Assembly (NCBI GenBank): GCA_036873755.1
Contig: JAVTVY010018791.1
Location: forward strand, 17,882-81,881
Reading direction: 5' to 3'
From: Hanleya hanleyi
Taxonomy: Eukaryota; Mollusca; Polyplacophora; Lepidopleurida; Hanleyidae
DNA: 64,000 nucleotides
This document shows positions 12,122 through 23,172 of the stretch, piece after piece. Position 1 is the first letter of the stretch. Each line of letters opens with the position of its first letter. A model generated the notes under the pieces. It saw only the letters and a list, made by a program, of their open reading frames with translations, had not been told where the DNA came from and did no database searches. Position numbers and translations under genes: made by a program.

Positions 12122-12178
12122 ACATTGTTTAAAAAGTACATGTAAACGTGTCATGTGAGAAAAGCAGTTTCCTTATTG

Positions 12179-13069
12179 TCATTCGGCAGCTGTAAAGTTC
12201 AACTTGTTTGCAAGCCCTTGTTTCCACTCCTGGTTTCGAAGAAGTCCATCTCGCCATTCCTTAGACTTGTATTTCAGCATGTATATAGGGGTACTGAATT
12301 GTGGTCCCGCCTTGTCAACATGGGATTTGAAATGGACCAGCATTGCGTTCCCATCCGCCCGTTCAAGGGCCAATTCGAGGAAGTCAAAGACGTGATCGCT
12401 GTACGGAAGCATAAGACAACTGTGTCTTCGTTGACTAGGATGGTCTACAGAACACCCTATACAGAATTGCTGAATGAGAGACCCTATTGTGTCCCTTACG
12501 ACTTCACAGTAGCAGTCCAGAAAAGTCTCGTGCAGAAATAACACATTGCTGTTGGCGCTGAAGTCAAACGGGGTTCGTGGTGGTTCCCCTTTTGCGAGTG
12601 TTTTGTCAATGGCGGGGATGTAAGTCTTCAAATTTGTCCACATGTCAGGGTCGAGACAAAATCCAATTTTCGTTGGATAGAGTTTATCTTGAGACCTTTC
12701 ACAGACTTTCCAACGACGAAGATAGAAACTGTAGCTCAAGTACACATCTTCTGATAGCCGTATGGGTAATGAAGTAGCCGTATTATTCGATATACTTTCT
12801 TCCATAGTGTTTATGCACTCTTTGAATTTTCGCCATCCTTCGACTGTTAGACGGAGGAACTTCGGTGTCTGATTTGGATCACATTCCGCCACCATCACAT
12901 TCTCTACAAAATCCACGTAATTTTCATGGTTGCGTTCTATCGAGCATTTCACAAAGACACCACTCGCTAAATCATACATGATTTTTGATGTCGTCGACAA
13001 GGTGAAGCTAGGAATGTCAGATACTGGGCTGAGAATGAAAGAGAAGGTTTCTCTTAAATAGCTGAACAC
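12179..13069 (-). CDS. Polinton-associated protein with Cys/His cluster
   Basis: An open frame of 296 codons on the minus strand, uninterrupted. Near residues 200-220 it carries the cluster FCIGCSVDHPSQRRHSCLM, with the spacing C-x2-C-x3-H-x3-(R)-H-x-C, which looks zinc-binding. I associate this H-P-S-Q-x-x-H-x-C pattern with uncharacterised ORFs of invertebrate Polintons, but only from memory. No transmembrane segment or signal peptide is evident. It lies between the integrase fragment and a CARD ORF, all on the same strand, which suggests one element. Its function is unknown. The frame is intact although its neighbours are broken, so the element may have decayed recently. The overlapping plus-strand ORF 12155-12541 is a shadow. 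Confidence 0.6.
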   Translation of the reverse strand: MFSYLRETFSFILSPVSDIPSFTLSTTSKIMYDLASGVFVKCSIERNHENYVDFVENVMVAECDPNQTPKFLRLTVEGWRKFKECINTMEESISNNTATSLPIRLSEDVYLSYSFYLRRWKVCERSQDKLYPTKIGFCLDPDMWTNLKTYIPAIDKTLAKGEPPRTPFDFSANSNVLFLHETFLDCYCEVVRDTIGSLIQQFCIGCSVDHPSQRRHSCLMLPYSDHVFDFLELALERADGNAMLVHFKSHVDKAGPQFSTPIYMLKYKSKEWRDGLLRNQEWKQGLANKLNFTAAE

Positions 13070-13321
13070 TGGAGTGGCGTTAAACTGTATTCCACGCGTT
13101 AGAACATATCTGTTCCGTCAGAGCTAGAAATAAACATATGTGCCAATGTCGGGGAAAAACCAGTTTCGAGTTCGAACATGTCAGTCATGTGTTCGTCCTC
13201 ATAAGCCGTACATGTCTTTGAGAGTACGCGTTACAAAGAAGTACAGTCCTTCTCTAAGGTAATATACGGCACTGTGAAACATCTCTTAAGCTTCCACATT
13301 CGTGTTAGGAGTACACGAAGG

Positions 13322-13874
13322 TTAGACTTCCACTCCTTCGTCTTTAGGGGATTTTCTCGTCATTCTGAATTCCGATAACCACGATAAGTCCACCACTTCT
13401 CCGTCTTTCCCTATGACTCTCAACCACTCATCTACAGCTTTCTCTTCATCGAGACATTCTACGGCCTTGCCAAAGAAGAGAGAAACTCGGTGCCCGATAT
13501 CTAATGCTGTGTTGTACTTCTCTTTCATTTGCTCCATAATAGGGATGAGATGCACAGCATATATCATGGATAATCTATCCAGCAAGTGTGTACGCTGTCC
13601 TTCATTGGGTGATCAACTGGACAATGTGGTTATTCCCCGTCTCTTCCAATACAGCAATGAATGCCCTGATGACCCGTGGACCTCTTTTCGATATTTCCTC
13701 CAACAAAGCATCACCCCTGTCTTCCGCGGTAAAGATATCATTAACGTAGTTTAAACGGGACTTTGTTAATGTTCTCTTTTGCTTCAATAATTCAAATACT
13801 CTTTCTAGATTCCCTATACGCACGGACATATGCTTTCTATATACACTCAAATCTACCTTGTACATGGCATCCAT
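13322..13874 (-). pseudogene. CARD-domain protein ORF, one frameshift
   Basis: The first ~90 residues (from the Met at 13874) form a death-fold domain of the CARD type. There is a charged first helix, the stretch LLKQKRTLTKSRLNYVNDI, a 'DRGDALLEEI' helix, then RGPRVIRAFIAVLEETGNNH, which is the classic CARD RGP-x-(A/V)-F-x-x-L-x-x-T-G-x-x-x-L signature. A stop (about 13602) follows directly, but the +1 frame continues without a break through PNEGQRTHLLDRLSMIYAV and ~80 more residues to a stop at 13322. I read this as one ORF with a one-base frameshift, or a sequencing error. The second half is unrecognised. CARDs act in apoptosome and innate-immune assemblies. Its position beside Polinton genes on the same strand suggests a captured host domain, though a nearby host gene is possible. 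Confidence 0.7.
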
Positions 13875-13979
13875 GATGTATACTGTTTCTAGTGGATAAA
13901 CCTGAAATTACATATATATAAAGACGACAGGGGAAACCCAGCTTGTGTATTTCCGTATTTGATGTAACGTTTTCATGCC

Positions 13980-14165
13980 TGGACACGTCTGCGTGACGTC
14001 AGTCCGTTTTAATATGCATGTATTTGTCTTAGTACAGAACCAAACATGTCAAAACCCGCAAACGAGCAGATGTGTGACCTTATTCGGTACTCGATACGTG
14101 CAGGTCCGGACTCTGTGTGACGTCAATACTATTAATATTCATGTTTGCAGAACAATTTATACACC
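13980..14165 (+). repeat. Two imperfect repeats with tgacgtca core
   Basis: tgacgtcagtccgttttaatatgcatg (about 13993) and tgacgtcaatactattaatattcatg (about 14118) are related in order and spacing and both begin with a CREB/ATF-type core. They lie upstream of the minus-strand CARD ORF and could be promoter elements, but no function can be shown. Confidence 0.4.
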
Positions 14166-15392
14166 CCCTGTCGTATACGCTCTCATAATTCGAATACGAG
14201 TTTCATATTTCCTCATATTATTAGTCCAATAATTACCCCGTATCACATTACGAGCGTAATTTGATACCTCTAACAGCCCCCTGTGGTAATTGTATAGGGG
14301 GTATCAGGTTACGCGGGCAGCTGCTCAATATATACTACTGACCATAAATAAAACGACTTCCCGTTAATTTGACTTCAAACCATGTACAACAGATTAGAAG
14401 GGGTCACCTGGTTTGAAACAATAGCTTTGAAGTAAGTTTTAGTTGGGACTTTTGAGCATGGACAAAGTCAAGGCTAAAAGCTAAGGGTTTAGAATAATGG
14501 GTATTGGTTCTAAAAAAACTGAATTTGATAAAAAAAAACATCATGCCATTCGAATTGCTTCGATCGTTGTCATTTGCCGCATATTTGTTCTCAAGTGTTA
14601 TAGCTACCAAATGGGGTTTCGCCACGATTAATTCCCCAAACGCGCAGTAGTTTCATTTTTTGCGGGTTACCTTGTACTAGCCATGAAATCAGATTGCATC
14701 AATCGCACCTCCTTGCCCATACACAACAATCACTACACCATCATCGTACAGGATGTCCAACACAAACCCTGAAAACCTCTCCAATGTTGTGCGTGTCTAA
14801 TACACATATTTCAACTCGAAATAACACTCGTGTTAGAAACTGAGTCATGTAGTAGCGCCAAGGAGAGACAACATAGCGTTCAGCAATATTTATGCTGTGT
14901 ATCAACGAGCAATGTTAAACTATATCTAAGGACTTCAACAAGCTATCAAGAATCTAACAATGGAACACAAAACATGTAAAACTACAAAACTACTCCAAGT
15001 CATCTCGCAAATCAATTGGTGTCAAACAATCCACGGTCAAATCTCCTATAAGCCCTTCTGATGTTGTCCTCTGAAAGCAGACATGCCCATATACTTTATA
15101 CAATATCGTAAAACACAAAAGTCTGTTGTGTTTTTTAGATCTCTCAGTAAAGTCACAAAGATATGGTATCAACATCTAAAGATCCTTATTGATAAATTCT
15201 CGGTAGGAGAGATCATCTTTTTTTTCGAACCAAAAAAAACAAAGAATATCCGGAGGATCTCGGTGTCCAAACTGATAACTACTCTACAGTCTGCACAATG
15301 GACCTCAAATCCCTAGTCTCCGTCGCATCGAGAGTGCCTTGGAAGGAGTTAACACAAACGACATCACCTCCTTATTCGGACTACGGACCACA
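14166..15392. other. No gene recognised
   Basis: The sequence around 14220-14330 has short complementary blocks (ccccgtatcac, acagccccctgtggt, agggggtatcagg). The remainder holds only short ORFs, including a minus-strand frame 14990-15175 that I do not recognise. Confidence 0.4.
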
Positions 15393-15665
15393 TCATGCAT
15401 GACCGAAATATTCGTAACCATCATGCACCACCGAAATATTCGTAACAGACGCAGAGATACTCGCTTTACATGTAGTTGTTCTTGGAGTGTTCAAAATACT
15501 TGCTTCCAATAACGCATGGGACACGACATCTGGGACCACCGAATATTTTTCCACCACACGCGACACAACAGGAATAGCTGGAAAAGTATCTGTAGCACAG
15601 GATTTTCTCGAATGACCCACTTTTAAACATTTGAAACAAAGAGGCGAACGGTCAATAGTCGGCAA
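15393..15665 (-). pseudogene. Zinc-knuckle (CCHC) gag-like fragment
   Basis: A 90-codon open frame with CFKCLKVGHSRKSC near its start, a perfect C-x2-C-x4-H-x4-C knuckle of the retroelement Gag/ORF1 type. Neither protease nor RT is nearby, and the frame has no good upstream start, so this is a fragment of a retroelement nucleic-acid-binding protein or a host protein derived from one. Confidence 0.5.
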
Positions 15666-15787
15666 CAGAGCGGGATTAACTTACCTGCAATGGAACTTTC
15701 TTTCGGCAGAGAACCTAATACTAGTACTTCACTGTCATACATCAACACCACATTAATGTTGTCCTACTCGAAACAATAGGACTATCC

Positions 15788-16132
15788 CGAGATCGAACTT
15801 TTCGGTCACTAAAGGCGCGAAACGACGTCAATGCCCATGGGATGTTACGCTGAGGTTAGGCAAATAGCCTGTTTATCTTGGCAATGCTATATCATTTTAT
15901 ACACATACTTTTACAGATGATGTCTTCTGTTTACCAAAAGTCGATTTAACTCCAGACAATAACAGCTTCAAATTTGTTTGAATTTTAAATATTTTGAAAG
16001 CCACTGTGATACCCTTTTTCCGATTTGTGGTATTGCAAATTTTAAAGCATTTCCCGATGCCTGATCTTGGCTCGTCGTCACGTGGGTAATGACGTCGTTT
16101 CGCGTCTTTCACGGCTAGAAAGTTCGATCTCG
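15788..16132. mobile_element. Inverted-repeat element (~345 bp, MITE-like)
   Basis: Arms of about 52 bp (15788-15840 and 16081-16132) are inverted copies with a few mismatches. Both include cgagatcgaactt and gcgaaacgacgtca. No target-site duplication could be fixed because the outer boundary is blurred. Confidence 0.65.
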
Positions 16133-17640
16133 AGACGCCTCCGATGACAATAACTGTACTTTGCCATACGCATGAAAGCAACCGGTCGACCTAACTGGCC
16201 CCACGGCTACGACACGCACAGCACACGCTAAACGGTCAAAGTCAATCGCCAAAGCAGACGACAAGAGCTACACATATAAACTACACAGATAAACAAAGGT
16301 AAATCCAAAACAGCACAGATTAGTCAACTGGAAAGTTGCACAAGAATGTCATGTTGTGTTTAATTGTTGATCGTTGCGCTTATTTGTCATCCGTATATGG
16401 CGAGATTCTGCTGGTGGATGGCTAGTCTTCTTAGTTGGCAAGGCGTAGAATGAAGCTCTTGGTCGGCTTCGAGCCGTTTCTTCTATCTTGCGGTCACATA
16501 GATGACTTGATGGGGCTATTACATCATTGCTCTTGAACTGTATCTAATACCGCTCAATCCGGTGTTCGTGGACGTTTGGTATGCAAGATGTCCACATGAA
16601 CAGCTACAATGAAAGCGTGGCTTTTATAAAATAATGTCAAAATATTGTCTGTTGGGGTCATAAGAAGGAAATTCACCTTACTGAGGAACAATATACCAGG
16701 AGGCCGTCTTTAAATGCGAAAAGATAACCACAGGCACTCAATTCACAGAAAATGAGCTTCTAATTCGCAATGAATTTCCTAAGGCTAGAAGTTTGGAACA
16801 CCCTGATCCATCAGCCATTTTAGCGAAGACAGCATTGCAAACTGAGTTACTATTTGTAGCTAGCCTTGAACAATCACAGTTTTCATCAATATTAATCTGA
16901 AAATTGATTCCTAAGGCAGAATTAAAGTACTTCTCTGGTAAATTCTTCAATAATTGAAAACATATTTAACCAAAGGAGAATACAATATCGCTTATGAGTC
17001 ACCGTGGGTTGTCTATTTTATTTTCATTACAAATAATGAGGCACAAACAAGGCATCGGGTGTATCTTCGATTGAGATATCTGAACATTCATAAGTTAAGC
17101 ATAGGAATACACAGGTTTATTCAATATTGATACGAAATGATGTAAATATTCATATTAAATTGATGCGAGTATTCCTTAAAACAAATCTGATTCAATTATA
17201 AATTCAACTGAACTTCAGGTGGGTTCCTTGCCTTTCAGGAAAAGTAAATACAGTGGTCGCAACAAGCATTTAGAAATGACAGTGAAAGACGATAGTAGTG
17301 TCTATACAAACACTTGAATTATATGATAATGAGCAAAATAAGACCGAAAAGAACAAGAAAATTACTTATACTTAGTGGAACGAAACTGAATATAACCGCA
17401 ACTGTTCGGCACTAATGCAAAGACAGATGAAGATTTTACTGGTTTTGAAGAAACCTTCTGATGTATGTATTTTTTTTGCGTGTTTTAGTTATCATGCATC
17501 ATGGAAATTTTGCCCTAGATCTTGCCGAATGGCTTCGAAGCAGTGGAGGAACGTAACGAATTCAAGGGAGCTAACTCAGGAAGGTGAGCAATGTCGCGCT
17601 CCAATAAACACGAGGCGCGTGTATCAGCTCCCAAAACAGT
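16133..17640. other. No gene recognised; one Naiad-tail relic
   Basis: At 16537-16620 the blocks tgtatctaataccgctcaa, gccggtg-like sequence and acatgaacagctacaatgaaagcgtgg show another worn start of the Naiad tail on the plus strand. Otherwise only short ORFs and AT-rich sequence. Confidence 0.5.
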
Positions 17641-17800
17641 GAGTGAGTGAATATTGATTTAACGTCGCTTTCAAATATATTACAGTCATATCGCGACGTT
17701 GGGTCCTATTCCTTTTCACACCCGGGAGCCAACCACACGGGTGCCCCAGTTAGTCGCCTCTTACGACAAGCTGTCTGAGGACCTGAGGCCTATTCTTACT
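17641..17800 (+). repeat. Mollusc-type short interspersed repeat
   Basis: It begins gtgagtgagtgaatattga, continues with ttaacgtcgctttca, tatcgcgacg, and ends gtcgcctcttacgacaagc. I recall the opening gtgagtgagtga with a 'cgctttcagcaatattccagc'-like block, and the 'cgcctcttacgacaagc' block, as abundant repeats in abalone and other molluscs. This is the best single hint of taxonomy in the window. It was assigned from memory. Confidence 0.55.
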
Positions 17801-17908
17801 AATATTTGTGATAAATCAATATATACTATGAGATGAAATAATGGAATCTTGCTGCCTGTTACGATAATTCAATCCATATTACATATCGAAAACATTGGAC
17901 AAGATGGA

Positions 17909-19595
17909 TCATTTCTCAGGTATTTGCAGATATTTCTTTCTCAGCTCTAATTCATAATCAAAGAGAAAACTTAAGTTTACATGTGCACCATATTTATACT
18001 TACTGATACACATTTTAGCAATTAAAATAATGTGGTTAATTAACTCTTTCTTCTTTGAAGAGAGTGAACATTGTATCATAGTAGACTCTGTTACACCAAA
18101 CAGGATGTGATTAAGTTGTAGTCTAATCTGCATATTAGCAATAGAGAAAATTTTGTCTTCAACAATTTTCCAAAAAGCTTTAATAGGTCTGCAATGAAAA
18201 AAGAAATGTTCAATAAATTCAACCTCATTACACTGTGTACATTTGTTTGAGTCTTTCTTTCCTATTTTGTGGAGAAGTATGGCCGTTCGATATATATTAT
18301 GTGGAGAAGTATGGCCGTTCGATATATATTATGCAGCATCTTCCATTGTAAAACTTGAAGTCTGGTTTCAGCAGTACAAATGAAAGGCAATCTAAAAATA
18401 TAATCATTTATTTCAATGCCGGTCTTCCTTTGCCAGAAACCTACTGCACATGGTTTAGATACTCTTTCAGAAGTGATGAAATTTCTAAAATTTCTCGCCT
18501 TCCACCCATATATAGACTTCCCACAAAATGAAATATAGTTTTGACTAGTCAAATTATGTTAAAGTTATCTATCCAGAGTTTTGGGATGGCATTTTTCATA
18601 ACATTGTATTCAAATATGTGACCTGGTGAAGGGCCAACTAAATTAACGAGCTGCTTAAATGTACAAAGGCGATCATTGTGGAAAATATTTTTGACTCGCA
18701 CTATTCCAGCCTTCATCCAATCTCTGAAAAAGAGTGGTTTACCCTTATACTTAACGAGACTGTTCTTAAACAAAGCTTGCATTGGGATATCAGGTGAGTT
18801 TAAAGAGATTTGATGACTACCGGTATCTAACCATACAGTAACGGCCTTCCTCCAAAATAGTGATTTGATAGAATCAAGTTGTATGAATTGTTTGCTAGAT
18901 ACTGAACTTTGAAAGGCACTAAGTCTGTGTCCTATTTTGTTGAAATAAAAAAAGGGGACATTTTGCCAAATTTCTACATTATCTGAAAAAAGTTTGGGGA
19001 CCCAGCTCAAATAAAAGCTTGTTTTTTTATGTCATTCATATCTAACATTTTCAGTCCACCTTGGTTGTAATCTCCTATAAGAGCAGTCCGTTTTACTTTT
19101 TCAAATGCTTTCTTATTATTTAGGGGGTTTTTTTCATAAAAATCTGTATAAAAGTTGGTTTATTTGTGCTAAAATTTTGTCCGGAATTCCAATTGATTGC
19201 ATGGTAAAAGTAAACTGAAATTATAAAGGTTTTTATAATCTGTAGTTTGCCCAAAATAGATAGATCACGTTTTCCCCAGTTTTTCATTATTCTTGTAATA
19301 TTTTCTAGCCGCATATTCCAGTTTTCTTCCAAATCGATAGCAGACTTATAATTACAAAGTAAATACCCAGTATCTTCAATTTTTGATTCCATTTAACACC
19401 CCCAGGTTTTGTTTCATTGTGTTTTTCAGCACTCAACCACATGGTTTCTGTCTTGTTTTTGTTAATCTGTAGGCCAGAGAAAACAGAGGATTGTTCAATA
19501 ATGTTTATAGTACTAGAAGCATATCTTTTTCATCTTTCAAGAACAATGTGGTGTCATCTGCATACTGTAAAATTTTTATTAGCCGAAATATTGGA
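17909..19595 (-). mobile_element. L1/Tx1-type non-LTR retrotransposon, 3' half, decayed
   Basis: On the minus strand, starting near 19590, the sequence reads LQYADDTTLFLKDEKDM, the RT catalytic box of the L1/Tx1 type. Downstream, in shifting frames, follow NWNMRLENITRIMKNWGKRD with LSILGKLQIIKTFI, typical of the RT thumb, then FFRDWMKAGIVRVKNIFHND. A C-terminal stretch has paired cysteines and a histidine (the zf-RVT-like knuckle at about 18220-18260). Frames break at least three times, and the first two thirds (endonuclease and RT fingers) are missing. It is a 5'-truncated dead copy. The terminal frame ends at 17909. Confidence 0.8.
18268..18334. repeat. 32 bp tandem duplication inside the retrotransposon
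   Basis: tgtggagaagtatggccgtt plus cgatatatatta occurs twice in direct succession. It duplicates coding sequence of the Tx1-type element, so it arose after insertion or marks a subfamily. Confidence 0.85.
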
Positions 19596-21550
19596 AAAGT
19601 TGTACTTGATGACCGCTGGTGTGTTGACAGTCCGAAGCGTATGGTATGACGTTGGTGTTATGAATATTCTTTGTAGACGACACGACTTTCTTGACTCGTA
19701 CATTGACCGTTAGCCCAGGAATGGCTGTAGTCTCGAATGGCTGTGTAACTGTGTAGGGAAGAACAGCCACGCCCACCTACACAGCAAAGGTTCTATAGCT
19801 AATTGACCGTACAAATGCAGGCGAGGTATGAACTTTATCGCAGATTCGTACCTTGCCATTGACTCGCACGGAGATCCGCTAGAGATCTGATTTCCGTGTG
19901 AGCAAGGGGAAGATACGAGTCTAAACTTTATCGCTGATAGGGATTTCACAATGAATACTTGGAGGTTTTATTTGGAGTTATTATTTATTTTTGTTTACTG
20001 GACTGATTGATTCATAAAGAAATTACGTGTGCGTATGATTTCCAGATTTACAGAGAAAATCGTGCCGCCCGTCATGCATCAAATCACAGAATTCAAGATG
20101 GAACCCACCACGAAACCGGAAGTTAGTCAATTCGGTAACAAACTTTTCAATCGCTAAGGTAGTAAGGGTACAGATCTCATATGGACACACGCTCTATCTA
20201 AGAATGCGAACGCTTCGCGTTCGCATATGATCTGGGGTGTGCACAACGACATCCCAGGTCAATCCCGGGAGCTCCACGGGCGCTCTCAAAACATCTCTCC
20301 CTATACTTATGTGTGGGGAAATGTGTTCACCTAGCAAAATTGACATACTGCATACAATTATTCTGATATAAAAACGATAGCAATGATGAAAACCACTCAA
20401 TACTTCATCTGTATCCAATTACATGTACAGTCAGGGACCACTACGATGTGGGCCGTTCGGTTCTATGTGGCAATAAAACAATCCTATCCCAATTTCTGTC
20501 TCCTCGTTTTATGGATTTGGGCAAACAGTTTGTTCTATAATCCGTCTTCAAACATCAACGAGTGACCCGAAAAGATTTGCAGCGCACAGATCATGTGACC
20601 CGTCCGTTTCGAAAATTCAATCGTCCGTTGGTGTTTAAGACGGATTACAGAGACATTAGCTCCTCCTGTTCATTGGTCTATGCGGTGAATTTTGAGGGAA
20701 AAAAATCCAGCCAATCATACATGTAGAGTTTCTGAAAAGTTTCTTTGAGAAACTGTTACCCATGAATATTAATGTTCTTTTAGTTCAGCTTCTAAATGTC
20801 ACTCAAATATTTTATTGATCGGTTTACTCTTTTTACAACTTAGACCCTACACTTCGAACGTTCTTTCAATGTTTTCTGAAAGCGAAATGATCCGAACAAG
20901 CCCACAGCCCATGTGACAGGCAGTTCACGCTATCAGCTGCTTTGGCAGAATTTTCAGTCATTTGTGTCCGCAGTTGTTGATCGTACATTATGGAAATAAA
21001 TTGCGAGAAACTTGCAGTATAAATTTCAGAAAGTATGTTATTGTATGGATATACAGTCCACATGTCAACAGGGATAAAATTTATTGATATATTTGTCTGA
21101 CACAAGTCTGACAGTCGAATTGACAGAAAGTACTGAACATAATAATTACAACGTGTGCCAAGCATACGGTCTGTTTATAGTGAAATAAGCATTCTAACTA
21201 TAAGATGTAGACAATATTCACAATCACGTGTATAATCCAGTTCTAGAGTTACGAAACTGTTTCACAGATGAGACAATATACATTTAGATATATCAGAATT
21301 GAGCGTGGTAAGTCATGAATAGTCCTAATACATCTCCAATTTTATTCGGCAATTCAGCTTCTTATGCAACAATTGGAATTCAATGTACCTTTCATACTCT
21401 TATTGAAGTTAAGCGATTGCCAAAAGAAGAAAAAAGTGTACACGCAAATCCCTTGGCGAAGTGTCCGAAGTCAACCTGCTCTAAGCTAAAGAAGTTTCTA
21501 TCACAGCTTCTGTGGATGGATATATCCATGGATCGGAAATCCATCCTGAA
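19596..21550. other. No gene assigned; small hairpin
   Basis: A minus-strand frame 19579-19776 (…PFETTAIPGLTVNVRVKK…) is preceded by a possible acceptor (ttgctgtgtag) and might be an exon of an unknown gene, but it runs into the Tx1 element. A tight hairpin, atgcgaacg-cttcg-cgttcgcat, is at 20205-20227. Nothing else was recognised. Confidence 0.35.
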
Positions 21551-22087
21551 TTAATATTTCTGAAGGGTTTGTGTCTCAATTTTTCCGGGTGCATCCGACT
21601 TTTCTAGTGTAAAATATTCAGAGGGGATACATGGGATAACACCTACGGCACGTGTTGAACCGACGGCCGGAGAGCTCGAGCCCGACTGACCTTTACCTTC
21701 TGAGGGATTCGCTGAAGCAGACGACATTTCGTTTAGCAGCTCGTACCTAGTGTCCTTTGCTTTTGTGCTAAGCGTTGAATAAACGTGACTAGCGCCACCA
21801 TCCAAATACTCATATCCTTGGTTAGAGACGGGTCGGATGTTTATGTCACTGTTATTTGTCGATAACTTCTCATAATAGCTTGAGTCAACAGCTCTTTCGC
21901 TATCTAATCCGGGCTCCGAGTAAAAATGCCCGGGCGAAACTATCCCGGATGTAGAGGAGCTGATAGACGATAACTGTGGTCTCATTGGCTCGGGTAATGA
22001 ATCCGGCGGCGGTAGATGGTGTTCAAGTCGTGCACACATAGTTTTCCCCTGGTCTCGACTGACAGTGCTTGTCATAAGCGGACCTCT
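21551..22087 (-). CDS. Receptor cytoplasmic-tail exon (terminal), Tyr-rich
   Basis: Last coding exon of a spliced minus-strand gene. The acceptor is cttaatttcag|aga and the frame (phase 0) joins exactly to the previous exon. It encodes about 178 residues of Ser/Pro-rich tail with many tyrosines in signalling contexts: SYYEKL and SEYFTL fit the ITIM pattern (S/I/V/L-x-Y-x-x-L/V/I). VYSTL, RYELL and GYEYLD are near variants. There is no hydrophobic segment. Such tails recruit SH2 proteins in phagocytic and immune receptors. I cannot name the orthologue. A Draper/MEGF10-like or other scavenger-type receptor is possible. Confidence 0.65.
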   Translation of the reverse strand, partial: RGPLMTSTVSRDQGKTMCARLEHHLPPPDSLPEPMRPQLSSISSSTSGIVSPGHFYSEPGLDSERAVDSSYYEKLSTNNSDINIRPVSNQGYEYLDGGASHVYSTLSTKAKDTRYELLNEMSSASANPSEGKGQSGSSSPAVGSTRAVGVIPCIPSEYFTLEKSDAPGKIETQTLQKY

Positions 22088-23054
22088 CTGAAATTAAGAA
22101 TTGAATTATATATTGTGCGGTTCACCGAGTATAACCTCAAGGTCTCCAATAATTAGATCATTTCGGACCCCACAACAAAATCTACTGGCAATCACAAAAA
22201 TCACATATTTACGTAGGATACACACCGCCGGAAGTGACCGGTACAGAATACGTTATGCCCCCGAGGCATCAATTTTCATCCAATATTTTGACTACTTTTA
22301 AAATATTTCCAATACCTCTGTCAGCTTAGAATCCGAGAAGTTGTGAAACAATAATTATCCATCAAATTGATCATCTCGTAGTGAGCCCAGATACACAATC
22401 ATGGTCGTTATTCGGTCACGCCAAAATCAGACCAGTGGGTTAACACTTGCTAGATAGAGTGAACATGCGCAGCAGAGAGTTTTGTATAGCTCTACATTTT
22501 AGACGTTTCACGATCAGGTAGTTGAACGTAAACATGATTTTCGTTTTTAGGCTGAAGCCTCGATCATCACTAATTCTTGACTCATTCACCCATAGAAACA
22601 TTTCAGTTTTGCTGTAAGCGACAAGGTCCGTGGTGTATATAATGGTCTTTGAAACTACGCTGACCAAAATGGACCCCTATATCAAAACAGTTGGTACGGT
22701 TTTTGATAGCTGATTTTGCGTTCAGTTTCTTAAAAATACAAGCCTGATTGAAGTTGGGAGTTAATTTTTGGTCGTATTTCAATCCTCAAACTTGATCTGC
22801 TTTCATGACTCTCACAAATGACATATCGACTCAAAGGTCGCAGAAAGCACGGTAAACTTCTTCGAAATTAAAAGATGCGGCCGTGGACCAGAAACGTACT
22901 TGATTACTGAAATTTTCTACCTTCTTTCAGTCTGAGTAATACTAATAAAAGAACCGTGCGTGAGTGTGTTCGTGCCATCGGGTAGTGATATGATCCTAGA
23001 AGTTGTAGGGGGGCGGGGCGGGCGGGGGGGGGGGGGTTGTGTCCCTATACCTAC

Positions 23055-23172
23055 CATGGTGTCGTCTATTTCCGCATAAATCACAGAATTTCTTCTCGAA
23101 TACTCCGGATTATCTATGCTCAACTGTGGTGGTTTATTTTCGACTGTCCGTGGCGGTTGGGCACTTTCCCTG
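23055..23172 (-). CDS. Receptor cytoplasmic exon with ITIM-like VIYAEI
   Basis: 118 bp exon. The acceptor is cttcttctag|cag, with an alternative three bases on (NAGNAG), and the donor is accatg|gtaggt. It enters in phase 2 and leaves in phase 0, matching both neighbours. It encodes SAQPPRTVENKPPQLSIDNP, then EYSRRNSVIYAEIDDTM. VIYAEI matches the ITIM consensus V-x-Y-x-x-I, and NPEY is an NPxY-type motif. Both lie just inside the membrane if the joining to the transmembrane exon is right. Confidence 0.7.

Noticed and set aside
12155..12541. 128-codon plus-strand ORF.
   Set aside because: It lies wholly antisense to the intact 296-codon Polinton ORF, which has the recognisable motif.
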